NCBI GenBank assembly: GCA_037693485.1
Contig: CM075344.1
Coordinates: 70,303,501 to 70,367,500, forward strand
Origin: Kitagawia praeruptora
Taxonomy: Eukaryota > Streptophyta > Magnoliopsida > Apiales > Apiaceae
Direction: 5' to 3'
DNA: 64,000 nt
Part shown: one piece after another, positions 1-10,747 of the stretch
Numbering within the stretch: position 1 is the stretch's first letter
Layout of the letters: each line of letters starts with the position of its first letter
Translations under genes and position numbers: made by a program
Notes under the pieces: generated by a model
Told to the model about the DNA's origin: nothing
Database searches by the model: none
The model's input: the letters and a program-made list of their open reading frames with translations, nothing else

Positions 1-1
1 C

Positions 2-1639
2 AAACTTCTGTTTCTGAAGCCTTTTAGGGAATGGCGGAGGCGGATATACTTCTTTGCTAGCTTCCGTAATTTCTGAACCTGTTTTCCCATCTGACTTTTC
101 CTTTCCTTCTTCACCTGATGCCTTCTGAATGACCGGGAGAGCTGAATTAGAAGACCGGACAGTCCCCTCAGACGCGCCCGCGTCCACATCACTGTTCACA
201 GCGTTTTCAAGTTCTTCATTAAACTGCTTTTTGACTCCCAGATCATCTGTAACCTTTCCAGAACGTAACGTAACGGCGTGAATCTGTTCCTTGACCTCCT
301 TTTTACCTGGATTAGCTTCCGTGTCACTAGGTAATTGCCCTTGAGGTCTGTTCAAAAGAGCATTGGCCAGTTGGCCCATTTGATTTTCAAGAGTTTTCAG
401 AGATGCTGCTTGACTCTTGTACATCATTCGCAACTCTTCCATTTCTGACTTCTCATTAGATTGCACATGACTTCCAGGTTGCTGTTGATGAAATCCAGGT
501 GGATTGTATGGTGGCCTTTGGGCATAGGGTTGTTGATAACCCGAATTGTTGAACTGCCTTGAACTATACTGCTGACCCTGAGATGGTTGTTGCATGGCAT
601 TCTGATTGTTGCTCCAACTGAAGTTAGGACGATTCCTACTGTTGGGATGATATGTATTGGGAGCAGGTTGTGAAGGCCTCTGATAATTGCTGACAAACTG
701 TACCGACTCACTAGAAATTGCACATTGATTAGTGTCATGAGCCCCCGCACACAATTCACAGACCATGGCGACTTGTTGAACCCCCACCTTAGCCAATGAG
801 TCCACTTTCATGGTTAGAGCCTGTAGCTGAGCTGCTATAGCTGTTGTGGCATCCATTTCAAGTACACCTGCAACCTTACCTTGTGGAATACGCTGTGTCG
901 GATTCTGATACTCGTTTGCAGCCATCATTTCAATCAAGTCATAGGCCTCTTCATAGCTTTTGGCCCATAGAGCTCCTCCAGATGCTGCATCAAGCATTGC
1001 TCGAGAATGACTTAACCCATTGTAGAAGCTATTGATGACCATCCAATTCGGCATCCCATGATGGGGACATTTCCGGAGCATCTCTTTGTACCTTTCCCAA
1101 GCTTCACACAGTGATTCACCAGAATGCTGACTAAATTGTGTAAGAGCATTCCTCATGGCAGCAGTCTTTGCCATAGGAAAGAATTTAGTCAAAAACTTTT
1201 GTGCCAGATCTTCCCAGGTAGTGATGGAACCTGCTGGAAGTGAATGCAACCAGCTTTTTGCTTTGTCTCTCAAAGAGAAGGGAAACAACCTTAGCTTGAT
1301 AGCGTCCTCAGAAACTCCGTTGGTTTTGAAGGTGTCACAGATCTCAATGAAATCCCTGATATGCATGTTGGGATCCTCAACAGGTGAACCCCCAAACTGG
1401 ACTGAGTTCTGGACCATTTGGATTGTGCCCGGCTTGATCTCAAAATTATTTGCAGCAATAGCCGGCCGCATAATACTCGATTGAATATCATTAATCTTGG
1501 GCTGAGAATAATCCTTCAGCGCCTTGTTATCTGCCATTTCTCCAGTAACTTCCAAATCTTCTTCACTGTCCTCCACTAATTCTTCTTCGAACTTCTCTTC
1601 TTCCAGATTTCCTTTTCGAGCTTGAGATCGAGTAAGCAT
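2..1639 (-). CDS. gag: Gag polyprotein of element A, partial
   Basis: An open frame of 546 codons starts at the ATG at 1639 (MLTRSQAR…) and leaves the window in frame. The N-terminal third is the Ty3/gypsy capsid domain, with blocks such as RPAIAANNFEIKPGTIQM, LRLFPFSLRDKAKSWLHSLP and WEDLAQKFLTKFFPMAKT. A nucleocapsid-like CELCAGAHDTNQC (CX2CX3HX4C, one residue shorter than the usual knuckle) lies near residue 300. A Gln/Asn/Pro-rich segment follows, then the gag/protease linker VTLRSGK and PPPPFPKRLQKQK. In Athila-like elements protease, reverse transcriptase, RNase H and integrase follow in the same frame; here they are off the edge. No stop or frameshift is visible. Confidence 0.92.
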   Translation of the reverse strand, partial: MLTRSQARKGNLEEEKFEEELVEDSEEDLEVTGEMADNKALKDYSQPKINDIQSSIMRPAIAANNFEIKPGTIQMVQNSVQFGGSPVEDPNMHIRDFIEICDTFKTNGVSEDAIKLRLFPFSLRDKAKSWLHSLPAGSITTWEDLAQKFLTKFFPMAKTAAMRNALTQFSQHSGESLCEAWERYKEMLRKCPHHGMPNWMVINSFYNGLSHSRAMLDAASGGALWAKSYEEAYDLIEMMAANEYQNPTQRIPQGKVAGVLEMDATTAIAAQLQALTMKVDSLAKVGVQQVAMVCELCAGAHDTNQCAISSESVQFVSNYQRPSQPAPNTYHPNSRNRPNFSWSNNQNAMQQPSQGQQYSSRQFNNSGYQQPYAQRPPYNPPGFHQQQPGSHVQSNEKSEMEELRMMYKSQAASLKTLENQMGQLANALLNRPQGQLPSDTEANPGKKEVKEQIHAVTLRSGKVTDDLGVKKQFNEELENAVNSDVDAGASEGTVRSSNSALPVIQKASGEEGKEKSDGKTGSEITEASKEVYPPPPFPKRLQKQKF

Positions 1640-1757
1640 ACATGCTCAAGATAGTACCTGAGAAACCCAAAAGTAAATGAGTGAGAAAAACGTCTAAGTC
1701 AGTGAATTTAATCAAAATTGATGACAAGATCAAAAACTAAACAAACAATGAACCGAG

Positions 1758-1775
1758 TCCCCGACAGCGGCGCCA
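1758..1775 (-). other. Primer binding site of element A (tRNA-Asp type)
   Basis: The minus strand reads TGGCGCCGCTGTCGGGGA, six bases inside the 5' LTR end. This is the tRNA-Asp-complementary primer site typical of Athila-lineage elements and fixes the LTR boundary at 1782. Confidence 0.9.
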
Positions 1776-1781
1776 AAAACT

Positions 1782-3420
1782 TGTTCGCACTTATTCACGC
1801 AAGAGAACGTGGTCAACAAGTAATATAGAGTAAATAGGATTCCTTCCCACAGAGACTCAAATTGTTTGATATGTTCACTTATGCACCAGCTTATGATTTA
1901 CACTCACTGCTAAGACAATCACAATTTTGGTTTGATTTAACTAATGATTGATTACCAACTAAGCCAATTACGAGAAAATAACTTACTTTAACCTTATAAT
2001 AAATAAACATGGGATTTCAATTTCATTTACTACTTCATCTAGAATCTTATGCCCTTTAGCCTAGCATGTGACCGAGTTGATTACTGATTAGATGCACTAA
2101 ACTGATACATACCAACTTTCGTTGTGCATATACCATCCTACTGATCATCCACAATTGATAGAAGTCAAGTAGTCACCAAATATGTGTAGTCCCTATATGT
2201 CTATAGCAATTGAACACATACCGGTTGAGAATCAAGCACCCATTAAACCACATAGTCGATGCAAGACGGTTAGAATCACATCACAAATTAATACATGTTC
2301 TTCACATGCAAAAACCTATGCTAGCATGAATTGTTCTAAACCCTAGATCCACTTTCGCATTCACTAGGATTAAACAAACAATTACAAGTGTTCGCGACTC
2401 ACTTATAACGAATAAGCATAAACATACTAGGCAATCAATACATTCCATCACACACCAAGGCATAATTAACACTCAATAACTAGAATCCATAGCAAAATCC
2501 ATTAAAACCCCATGATAACGAATTAGCCCATAATCGACCTCATCGCCATCATGGGTTCAATTGATAACATAATTCTAAAATAAACAATTAAATATAGAAG
2601 AAGAAATAAGGTTTAGACTTAAATCCCCAAAATAGAAGAGTACAAAGGTTCCAAGAATAATCCTTGCTTGTCACTAGCTTGGAGAATTTCCTTGAAAATG
2701 TTCTTGAAATCTAGATGAAAAGTGTTGATAGATGCTAAGAAAAACTAAGAACAACGATAGATATGTTTTTCAAGTCTAGATATTACATAAATAGATGCCC
2801 TAAAAATAGGCCCAAAATACTCGACCCGGAACAAGACACAAAAACTGCCAAAAGATGACCCAACAGGCGCCATAGCGCATGCACAACGCGCAACAGCGCT
2901 CCGCACAGCGCCACAGCGCCTCGACACAGCCCCAAGGCCGCGCAACTGCACCTCAGACACGCGCAAGAGCGCTCCAAATCCCCTGGAATTCAACCCCCGC
3001 GCGCGCAGTAGAGCCCTACTTCGCGCCGTGGCGCCTTCCTCCTGCACTACACTCGCGCAACGGCGCCCAATTCAAGCGCAACAGCGCCTTGAAGCTCCTG
3101 GAATGCGCGCCTGTTGGTTCCTTGCGCGCGCTATAGCGCCTAACCAAGTGCCAGGGCGCCTCCTTGGCCCTGGAATTGCTTCAAAACTTCTACAACTTGA
3201 CACTTCTACAACTTGACTTATTGCCATGCTCTTATTTTCTTGTGCAAGCTCCAGATTAAATTCACACCACCAAAATCACCATTTTAGCACCAAATGCCTT
3301 CAATGATAAAACCTACACAATTTACATAAAAACGTATCAAATGACAACGAAACTTGAGAACATGCAAACAATTAAAGTCCAAACGGAAGGTAATTTAGTG
3401 GATATAAAATCCACTTATCA
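1782..3420 (-). repeat. 5' LTR of element A (1639 bp)
   Basis: On the minus strand the LTR begins TGATAAGTGGATTTTATATC and ends in TGCGAACA. The first bases form a GTGGAT…ATCCAC inverted repeat also present in E, F and G. A GC- and CpG-rich patch full of GCGC occupies about 2860-3150, in contrast with the AT-rich rest; small ORFs there are compositional. The other LTR is outside the window, so age cannot be measured. Confidence 0.9.
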
Positions 3421-6248
3421 CCAAGATTTGGAGTTCCTTTGAGATATCTAAAAATTCTCTTCACAGCAATTAAATGAGACTCCTTAGGATCACTTTGGAA
3501 TCTAGCACATAAACAGGTAGAAAACATTATATCTGGCCTACTTGCAGTTAGATATAACAATGAGCCTATCATGCCTCTATAACTAGTATTATCCACACTC
3601 TTTCCTTTAGGATCAGAGTCTAGTTTAGTGGCTGTTGCCATGGGTGTTTTTGCAACTGCACAGTCTTGAAAGTCAAACATTTTTAAAAGATCTTTGATAT
3701 ACTTTGACTGATTAATGAAAATACCAGTCTCAGTCTGTCTGACCTGCAAGCCTAAGAAATAATTTAATTCACCCATCATGCTCATCTGATACTTAGACTG
3801 CATAAGCTTGCTAAACTTAGCACACAACTTTTCATTAGCAGAACCAAAAATAATATCATCAACATAAACTTGAACTAAAAGCAATTCACCTTTTATCTTT
3901 CTAAAGAATAGAGTTTTGTCAATTGTACCTCTTGTGAAGCCATTTTCAAGAAGAAATTTAGACAAAGTCTCATACCATGCTCTTGGTGCCTGCTTTAGTC
4001 CATAGAGTGCCTTGTCAAGTTTGTAGACATGATTTGGAAACTTTGGATCAACAAATCCAGGTGACTGTTCCACATACACTTCCTCATCAAGTTTGCCATT
4101 TAGAGAAGCACTCTTTACATCCATCTGGTATATCTTGAATTTTGAATGAGCTGCAAATGCAAGAAACATTCTGATTGCTTCAAATCTTGCTACAGGTGCA
4201 AAGGTCTCATCATAATCAATGCCTTCTTCCTGAGAATAACCCTTGGCCACCAGTCTTGCTTTGTTTCTTACAATCATACCAGATTCATCTAGCTTGTTTC
4301 TGAAAACCCATCTTGCACCAACAATAGATCTATCTTTAGGTCTTGGTACTAGTTTCCAGACTTTGTTTCTCTCAAACTCATTTAACTCCTCCTGCATTGC
4401 AATTACCCAATCAGGATCCTGTAAGGCTTCTTCAACCTTCTTAGGTTCATTCTTTGAGAGAAAGCAACTATACAAGCATTCATTTTGAATTGATCTTCTA
4501 GTTCGAACACCACTATTTGGATCACCAATTATCAAATCTTTAGTATGATCCTTTGTCCATTTTCTAACAGGTGGTAGATTAACTCTGCTAGTCTCTCCCC
4601 CTAAGTTAGTGGTATCTCTTGTAGAAGAATTCTCTCTAACTTCAAAAACTCTCATTTGATCAATAGAATCAGTAGATTCCATATTGCTGCTAGTTACTGA
4701 TCTTTCCTCAGTAGACTCTGAAAGGTCAGTTCCTGATGGAGTAGACTCTGAAACGTCAATTCCTGATGGAATAGACTCTGAAAGACTAGTCTGCTCCTGA
4801 TGATCACTGTGTTCTATTTGCTCCCCCTCAACAGTAGCACTCCTTTGAGAAGCAATAGAAATTTCTTCAGGAGAGCCTTCATCATCACTTGAGAGTATCT
4901 CAGAAATCTTCAGATTTTCAAATTCCAATTTGTCATGGCTTTCATCAGTTTGCAAAATTCCAAATTTCTTATCATCAAATGCAACATGAATTGATTCCAT
5001 AACAATGTGAGTTCTGAGATTATAAACTTTGAAGGCCTTAGATGCTGAATATCCTAGAAAAATTGCTTCATCCGATTTGGCTTCAAATTTTCCAAGATGT
5101 TCTGGATGAATTTTTAGGACATAGCATTTGCATCCAAAGATGTGAAAGTATTTCACACTTGGTTTCTTTCCTTTAATCATCTCATAGGGAGTTTTTCCAT
5201 GACTATTTACCAAGGTACAATTTTGAGTGAAACATGCAGTGTTAATAGCTTCTGCCCAAAAGTAGGTTGGAAGTTTTGCATCTGCAAGCATGGTTCTTGC
5301 TGCCTCTATGAGAGTCCTGTTCTTTCTTTCCACTACACCATTCTGCTGAGGTGTACCAGGTGCAGAAAACTGTTGAGTAATTCCATTGTCTGCACAAAAC
5401 CCCTCTATTGTAGAATTCTTGAATTCTGTACCATTGTCACTTCTAAGTACCTTGACTTTGTACTCAGAGTTATTCTGAATATTCTTGATAAGTTCAATGA
5501 TTTGCTGAGGAGCTTCATCCTTCTTGTGTAGAAAGAACACCCATGTGAACCTTGTGAAATCATCCACTATTACTAGAGCATATCTTTTCTTGCTGATAGA
5601 CATAATGTTTACTGGACCAAACAGATCAAGATGTAACATGTGAAATGGTTCAGTAATTGAATTTTCAGTCTTGCTCTTGAAAGTGGTTCTTCTTTGCTTT
5701 CCAAGCTGACATGCATCACAAAGTCCATCTTGCACATAATTTGCCTGAGGTAGGCCTCTCACCAGATTGTGCTTAACAAGTTGATTAAGCTTCTTGAAAT
5801 TAAGATGTGAGAGCTTCTTGTGCCAATTCCAGCTTTCATCACTTGTTGCTTTACTGTAGAGACATCTAACAATTCCTTTAGATGTATCACTTAAGCTGGC
5901 TTCATATATGTTACCATGTCTTTGACCAGTTAGAACAATGTCTCCATTCTGCATATTCAAGATTTTGCATCCTTCTCTGTCAAAGATTGATTTGTAACCT
6001 TTATCACCCAGTTGACTTATGCTTAAAAGAGTATGTTTCAAGCCTTCAACCAGTGCTACATTTTCTATGATGACATTCCCAAAAACAATTGAGCCATATC
6101 CCAGAGTTTCTCCTTTGTTGCCATCTCCAAAAGATATTACTGGGCCAGCTTTCCTCTCAAACTTTGTAAGCAGGGACTTCTTTCCAGTCATATGTCCAGA
6201 GCATCCACTGTCCAAGATAATTGAATGCTTCTTTCCTGTGCCCTGCAA
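3421..6248 (-). pseudogene. pol: Copia Pol of element B, cut off in RNase H by A
   Basis: About 942 codons of Ty1/copia Pol are open. In order: protease DSGCSGHMTG near the start, integrase zinc region WHKKLSHLNFKKLNQLV with a later CDACQLGK, integrase core with LDLFGP, RSDNGTEFKN and PQQNGVVERKNR, a Ser-rich linker, reverse transcriptase beginning near WKLVPRPKDRSIVGARWVF with catalytic YVDDIIFG, and the start of RNase H. At GTPNLG (3421) the sequence changes to the LTR of A, so the last residues of the frame are read-through into A. Apart from this break I see no stop. Pol is not in the gag frame: it opens about 10 bases downstream of the gag stop. Confidence 0.93.
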
Positions 6249-6259
6249 ACAAAAAGTAA

Positions 6260-8551
6260 CTAGTTAGAATTTTTTAGGACCCAACTTTGATTGGATCCTT
6301 TCTTACTAGTTTTAGAGACAACAGGCTTTAAAGATTTTACTTTTATTTTACCTGTTCCAGAGTCAACTTTAGACTCTGATTTCACAAACTGTTTGTGACT
6401 AGGAGTTTCAGATTTCAAAGAATAATAGTCATAATACAGTTCATGATATTCTCTACACATGTAAATGGAATGAAGTAAACTACCACAATGATAACAAGCT
6501 TTTTGTGGTTGGTATTGAATTTTCTGAGTCTTGGGAAATCTGGGCTCAGTTTTCCAAGAAGGTTTTTGATTGCAGTCTAGGACCAAATGATTATGATTTC
6601 CACACTTATAGCATTTTTTCCTAGGTGCATCTGGTACATTCTTGTAATTATTCTCTTTGTTAATACCTTCTTTTCCATTCCTATTTTTTTTGATCTTGCT
6701 AGACTCTGAAAGACCATCTAATCTCTGTTTCAACTGAGACTTAGACAGAAACCCTATGTTTACATTCTTAGGTTTCTCTAACACTTTCTCATCTGAATTA
6801 CTATTGTTAATCCTTTTGTGTACAACAGGGGTACCTTTTGAATCAACAAATTTAACATGATTAGGTTCAGAAACAATTTTCTTACCTTCAGATTTAGATG
6901 TGTTAGCTTCTACCTTACTATCATCATTGACAATAGCTACTCTTTCTTCTTGTCTAGCCTTATCAAAACCTAAACCATTAACCTTACCACGAATTTCACT
7001 TTCAAAGATTTCTATAGTCTTCTTACTGGAATTGTTAATGGTCTTAATCACATCTCTCTCTTCTTCTAGTTCTTTTCTGACATAGTCATAAGCCTCAAGA
7101 ATAACACTATAATCATGCTTAGCTTTATCAGAACTTAACTTGTATTCTTCCATTTGAATTAATTCAGATTCAAGAAAATTATTTCTATCAACTAATTTAT
7201 CATTCTTAACCTTAAGTTCATCTCTTTCACAAGTAAGAATTCTAAAATTAGTCATAAGATTCTTAAACTCAGCATGGATAGATCTAATTTCATCAGAATT
7301 TAAGCTATCAAATGAATCAAGAGAGTGAAGTGATACCTTAACAGAGGATGGAGAAGTTTTCTTTGGAGATCCAGGTTTGTCTGAAATATTTGCCATCAAT
7401 GCAATGTTGTCATAATCCAATTCATCTTCAGAGTCACTGGAATCAGCCCAATCCTTCTGTGTGACCATAAGTGCATTACCCTTTCCTGAATTCCTAGGCT
7501 TCTTACACTCACTAGCAAAGTGTCCAAGCTCGCTGCAGTTAAAGCACTTGATCTTGGCCTTATCAAGCTTGACAATTGTACTTTTGCTTTTGTCACTCTT
7601 CTTCTCCTCCTTCTTTTGAAAAGGTCCTTTGCTAAATCTTCTCCTGTTGAATCTTCCTTTCTTGAAAGCTTTAGCAAACATAGCAAAGAGTTCCTGCATC
7701 TCAGATTCAGAATCATTGTTGTCAGAGTCTATATCAGTAGTCTCTGACTCAGAACTTTCTTTGCTTTTCTTCTTCCTTGAATTCTTTAAAGCAATCTCTT
7801 CATGGTATTCTTCAGGAAGCTTCTTAACTTTAGATTGAGCAGTAAGTGCAATAGTCTTCATCTTTCCTTCACTCCTGCTCTTCTTCTGCTGCTTGTCAAG
7901 TTCATAAGCTCTCAATTTTCCATATACTGCCTCTAATGAAATCTCATCTAAATCATTAGCTTCCTCAATCGCAGATATCTTCTCATTGTAGAAATCAGGC
8001 AAAGCTTTCATGAACTTTGTATTCATATCCTCCAAGTCATAATATTTACCATGCATGGCCATCTCATTGATGAGTTTTGTAAACCTATCAAAGGTATCAG
8101 TAAGTGACTCACCAGACTTGGATTCAAAGTACTCATACTGTTGTATAAGTAATGTCCTCATATTCTTCCTGACAGGCTTAGTTCCTTCACAGTGAACCTT
8201 AAGATTGTCCCATATATCCTTAGCAGTTTTACAAGAGAGAACATAGTTAGTGAGAACAGAATCAAGACTATTGAATAATATGTTTCTCACTTTAGCATCT
8301 TTAAGAACATTCTCCTTGTCCTTATCTGACCATTCAGATTTTGGCTTCTCTGCTGTATGTTCTGGAACAACCACACCATCAACAGTTGCTTGTCCAACGA
8401 CCTTTGTTGGAACAAAAGGTCCATCTCTGATTCTGTCAAGATAATCAGGATCTGTTGCTTCCAGATGATGCAACATCTTTACTTCCCATAGAGTATATTC
8501 GTTTCTCTTGAGCATAGGAATCTTAGTATTCCCATCTTTGTAACCAGACAT
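6260..8551 (-). CDS. gag: Gag of copia element B (763 aa, intact)
   Basis: The start MSGYKDGNTKIPML at 8551 lies just inside the primer site. The capsid region includes YTLWEVKMLHHL and RTLLIQQYEYFESKSGESLT, a UBN2-type copia gag domain. There are three zinc knuckles of CX2CX4HX4C form: CFNCSELGHFASEC in the middle, and CYKCGNHNHLVLDC and CYHCGSLLHSIYMC near the C-terminus. Between them is an acidic and coiled-coil-like region (LTNFRILTCERDELKVKNDK). At 763 residues it is long for a copia gag, as in SIRE-type elements. The frame has no internal stop and ends SWVLKNSN. Confidence 0.93.
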   Translation of the reverse strand: MSGYKDGNTKIPMLKRNEYTLWEVKMLHHLEATDPDYLDRIRDGPFVPTKVVGQATVDGVVVPEHTAEKPKSEWSDKDKENVLKDAKVRNILFNSLDSVLTNYVLSCKTAKDIWDNLKVHCEGTKPVRKNMRTLLIQQYEYFESKSGESLTDTFDRFTKLINEMAMHGKYYDLEDMNTKFMKALPDFYNEKISAIEEANDLDEISLEAVYGKLRAYELDKQQKKSRSEGKMKTIALTAQSKVKKLPEEYHEEIALKNSRKKKSKESSESETTDIDSDNNDSESEMQELFAMFAKAFKKGRFNRRRFSKGPFQKKEEKKSDKSKSTIVKLDKAKIKCFNCSELGHFASECKKPRNSGKGNALMVTQKDWADSSDSEDELDYDNIALMANISDKPGSPKKTSPSSVKVSLHSLDSFDSLNSDEIRSIHAEFKNLMTNFRILTCERDELKVKNDKLVDRNNFLESELIQMEEYKLSSDKAKHDYSVILEAYDYVRKELEEERDVIKTINNSSKKTIEIFESEIRGKVNGLGFDKARQEERVAIVNDDSKVEANTSKSEGKKIVSEPNHVKFVDSKGTPVVHKRINNSNSDEKVLEKPKNVNIGFLSKSQLKQRLDGLSESSKIKKNRNGKEGINKENNYKNVPDAPRKKCYKCGNHNHLVLDCNQKPSWKTEPRFPKTQKIQYQPQKACYHCGSLLHSIYMCREYHELYYDYYSLKSETPSHKQFVKSESKVDSGTGKIKVKSLKPVVSKTSKKGSNQSWVLKNSN

Positions 8552-8586
8552 GATTGCAGATCTTTATGATTATTCGAAATCAACCT

Positions 8587-8598
8587 GCTCTGATACCA
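8587..8598 (-). other. Primer binding site of element B (tRNA-iMet type)
   Basis: The minus strand reads TGGTATCAGAGC followed by AGGTTG, two bases from the LTR end at 8601. It is complementary to the 3' end of initiator tRNA-Met, standard for Ty1/copia. Confidence 0.92.
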
Positions 8599-8896
8599 AT
8601 TGTTAACTCGAATAACTTGTAGAAGGGGGGGGGGGGTTGAATACAAGTTATATAATCGTGTCTGATTTTTTCTTGATTATATGAACAAGAATAAACGAAT
8701 GAATCAAACTCTGTTTGTATTAATAAGATCAAATACAAACTCTACCAAAGGTGTACAATACCTTTAGCAGCTGCTGACAATACAAATCTCTCTCTCTCTC
8801 TCTGTTTGTTTCGAACTCTCGAATACAAACCTTATACAGAGCTACGCACACTTGCTTAACACTCTTGTTCGACTCTTTTTACAATGATACAGAGAG

Positions 8897-8904
8897 TATT
8901 TATA
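8897..8904 (-). promoter_or_regulatory. TATA box of the B LTR
   Basis: TATAAATA on the minus strand lies about 300 bp from the LTR 3' end and points towards gag, the expected place for the LTR promoter. Its link to the U3 start is now broken by C. Confidence 0.6.
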
Positions 8905-9172
8905 ATGCTACCTATCAACTAATAACAGAAAGATATAATCTTTACATGACAATGTTCTGCCTTCTAGTCGATAGTTTCCATCAATAGAAAACTCTTTCCT
9001 TCATAATATCTTCTTGCTTGTTCTTCAAACAACGATCCTGTTTTATAGCACTTGCCAGTTTCTGTAGCATCCATAATGACATCATCAGTAACAAAACTGA
9101 TATCAGGATCTGCACACTGCATCAGTATCTGATCAACCATCAGTATTGGACCATCATCAGGATTTGCTCTCT

Positions 9173-9177
9173 GTTCC
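9173..9177. repeat. Target duplication of element C, left copy
   Basis: GTTCC directly precedes the TGACAAGG end of C and recurs at 19569-19573 after its other end. Confidence 0.93.
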
Positions 9178-10728
9178 TGACAAGGCCGTCGCGTGCCTAT
9201 CAAATAATAAATCTAACAAATCCTTCTAACTATGTAGTAGGGTAAGTCAGAGTCGATCCCACAGAGACAAACGTATCAATCACTAGTTGTTTCTGATTTA
9301 ATTCGGCTAAGCAAGTAACACAATAAATATTGAGAGATTATTAAACTAATTTTATACTAAAGAGAATTTTGTTTGTATTAATCAAATATTAAAAACATCC
9401 AGAATTAAGTGTCCCCGCTAGCATGAATTGATGCAATTGTGAATTCCCGCCCCAATTAATCGTACGCTGCTCAACAGGAAAGATGCGCCCTATAAATACC
9501 AATAACCTCTCTCGAGTATTAATGGCTTCTCTTAAAATACAATCAAGCCTATTCTCATGGTATCATGTAATTTAGAGACATTAATTACAGCACCCTAAAT
9601 TCCTAACAATCCATTCTACCTATTCTCATGGAGAATTTCATGTTCTTACTGGATAAATCACAACCCTCTAATCCAACTCTCGTTGATAATTAGATATTGG
9701 TTCAAACAATACACATAATCACGTCTGATTTGTAATTGCTAATTAAAACAACTCAATAAGCAAGAGCAATTAAACAATCAAATTGGGGGAATTGGGAAAT
9801 TCACACATCAATCATAACTAGGGTTCTACTTAACCCTAGATTAATTATCTACTCACTCATGATTGAATTAATAAAACAAGAATTAATAATTGAACACATA
9901 ATTATAAGAATAGAAGAAAAACCTTTAATCTTGATCTTCAAAGAAAATAAATATTCTCCCAAAAATCTCCAGAAGAAAGTGTTTACAAAGTTGTGTCTAA
10001 TAATATTTTTTTCGATCCCCAAAACTTTGCCTTAGAAGTGTTTTTATATCGTTACAAGGCCAAAATAATTGTTACCATTGAATTAGATCCCCAGCTATTT
10101 TACAAATTCGAATAAAATACGGGACAAGTTGTCAAATTTCTGCACAGGTCCATGTGATGTGGGTCCAGTGTTTTACTCTATTTTTGTTTCCGCAGCAGGT
10201 TTGTAATGAGACATGCACTGCACTGGCGCTAGCAAAACTGAGCCCACTCTCCTTAGCACGCGCGTGCATGGCACGCGCCAGGTATACAGAACAGCTGTGC
10301 GCGCGTGGAGGCCAAACAGCTGGTTGGGGCGTGTTGCTTCATTCAGTAGGCGTGTAAATTGGTTATGTACACAGAGCCTGCTGCACCGTGGGAAGAGAAA
10401 ACATCCCGCAGGACTTTTACTGATTACAGGACCAGGGCAAACCGCACCCCGGGTTTAATAATTACACCGCAGGCCTCCTTTTTTAATTTAAATACCGCAT
10501 AACTGTTTCACAAATAGCAGCTCCAACATGAAAATTCTGTTCCACATTTTTTCAGCAACTCATTCTCGCTTTTTATTTCAAAATTACTTCCTCCAAAATT
10601 TAAAGGGCACACCTGAAACACTTCACAAAAACTTATCAAAAACTAATTAAATCTACACGATTATTCACAAAAGCACCGTGAATGCAGGAACAAAATCCTA
10701 TAAATTATATATAAAATATATTCTATCA
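9178..10728 (-). repeat. 3' LTR of element C (1551 bp)
   Basis: It begins on the minus strand TGATAGAATATA and ends CTTGTCA. It carries a CpG-rich patch with ACGCGCGTGCATGGCACGCG around 10258. Its start does not share the TGATAAGTGGAT hairpin of A, E, F and G. Small ORFs inside appear identically in the other LTR and are not genes. Confidence 0.95.
10041..10048 (-). promoter_or_regulatory. TATA box in 3' LTR of C
   Basis: The minus strand reads TATAAAAA, about 690 bp from the LTR start. The same site recurs at 18881-18888 in the 5' LTR, where it would drive the genomic transcript. Confidence 0.55.
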
Positions 10729-10745
10729 AATATCCCCACACTTAG
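10729..10745 (-). other. Polypurine tract of element C
   Basis: The minus strand reads CTAAGTGTGGGGATATT immediately before the 3' LTR start TGATAG. It is the likely plus-strand primer, less regular than the AAGTTTGGGGGTG of E, F and G. Confidence 0.75.
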
Positions 10746-10747
10746 CA

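Larger units (their letters stand above)
1..3420 (-). mobile_element. Element A: Athila-like Ty3/gypsy retrotransposon, 5' part
   Basis: Visible on the minus strand are a 5' LTR (1782-3420), a tRNA-Asp-type primer site (1758-1775) and an open gag frame that runs off the left edge. The gag closely resembles that of element G, and the primer site and LTR start (TGATAAGTGGAT) match the other Athila-like elements here. A is inserted in the copia pol of B, whose frame stops matching exactly at 3420/3421. The right flank begins CCAAG, the expected 5-bp duplication, but the left copy is outside the window. The visible coding part has no stop, so A may be one of the less decayed copies. Confidence 0.9.
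8601..9177 (-). repeat. 5' LTR of element B, portion left of C
   Basis: The minus-strand LTR ends GAGTTAACA. Near this end is an uninterrupted run of 12 G on the plus strand (8625-8636), i.e. poly-C in the transcript; similar C-rich boxes lie at the same place in D and H. A CT microsatellite is at about 8788-8801. The LTR continues at 19574 beyond C; together the pieces make about 745 bp. Confidence 0.88.

Noticed and set aside
2745..3216. Overlapping ORFs on both strands in the GC-rich part of the A LTR
   Set aside because: Open on several frames because of biased composition; Arg/Ala-rich translations without domains.
8587..8598. tRNA-like matches at primer binding sites (also 1758, 17994, 20395, 48631, 51127)
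   Set aside because: Only 12-18 nt complementary to tRNA 3' ends; no cloverleaf around them, so no tRNA genes.
10154..10458. Small ORFs in the C LTR, repeated at 18994-19298
   Set aside because: They occur only because the LTR is duplicated, lie in the GC-rich patch, and resemble no protein.
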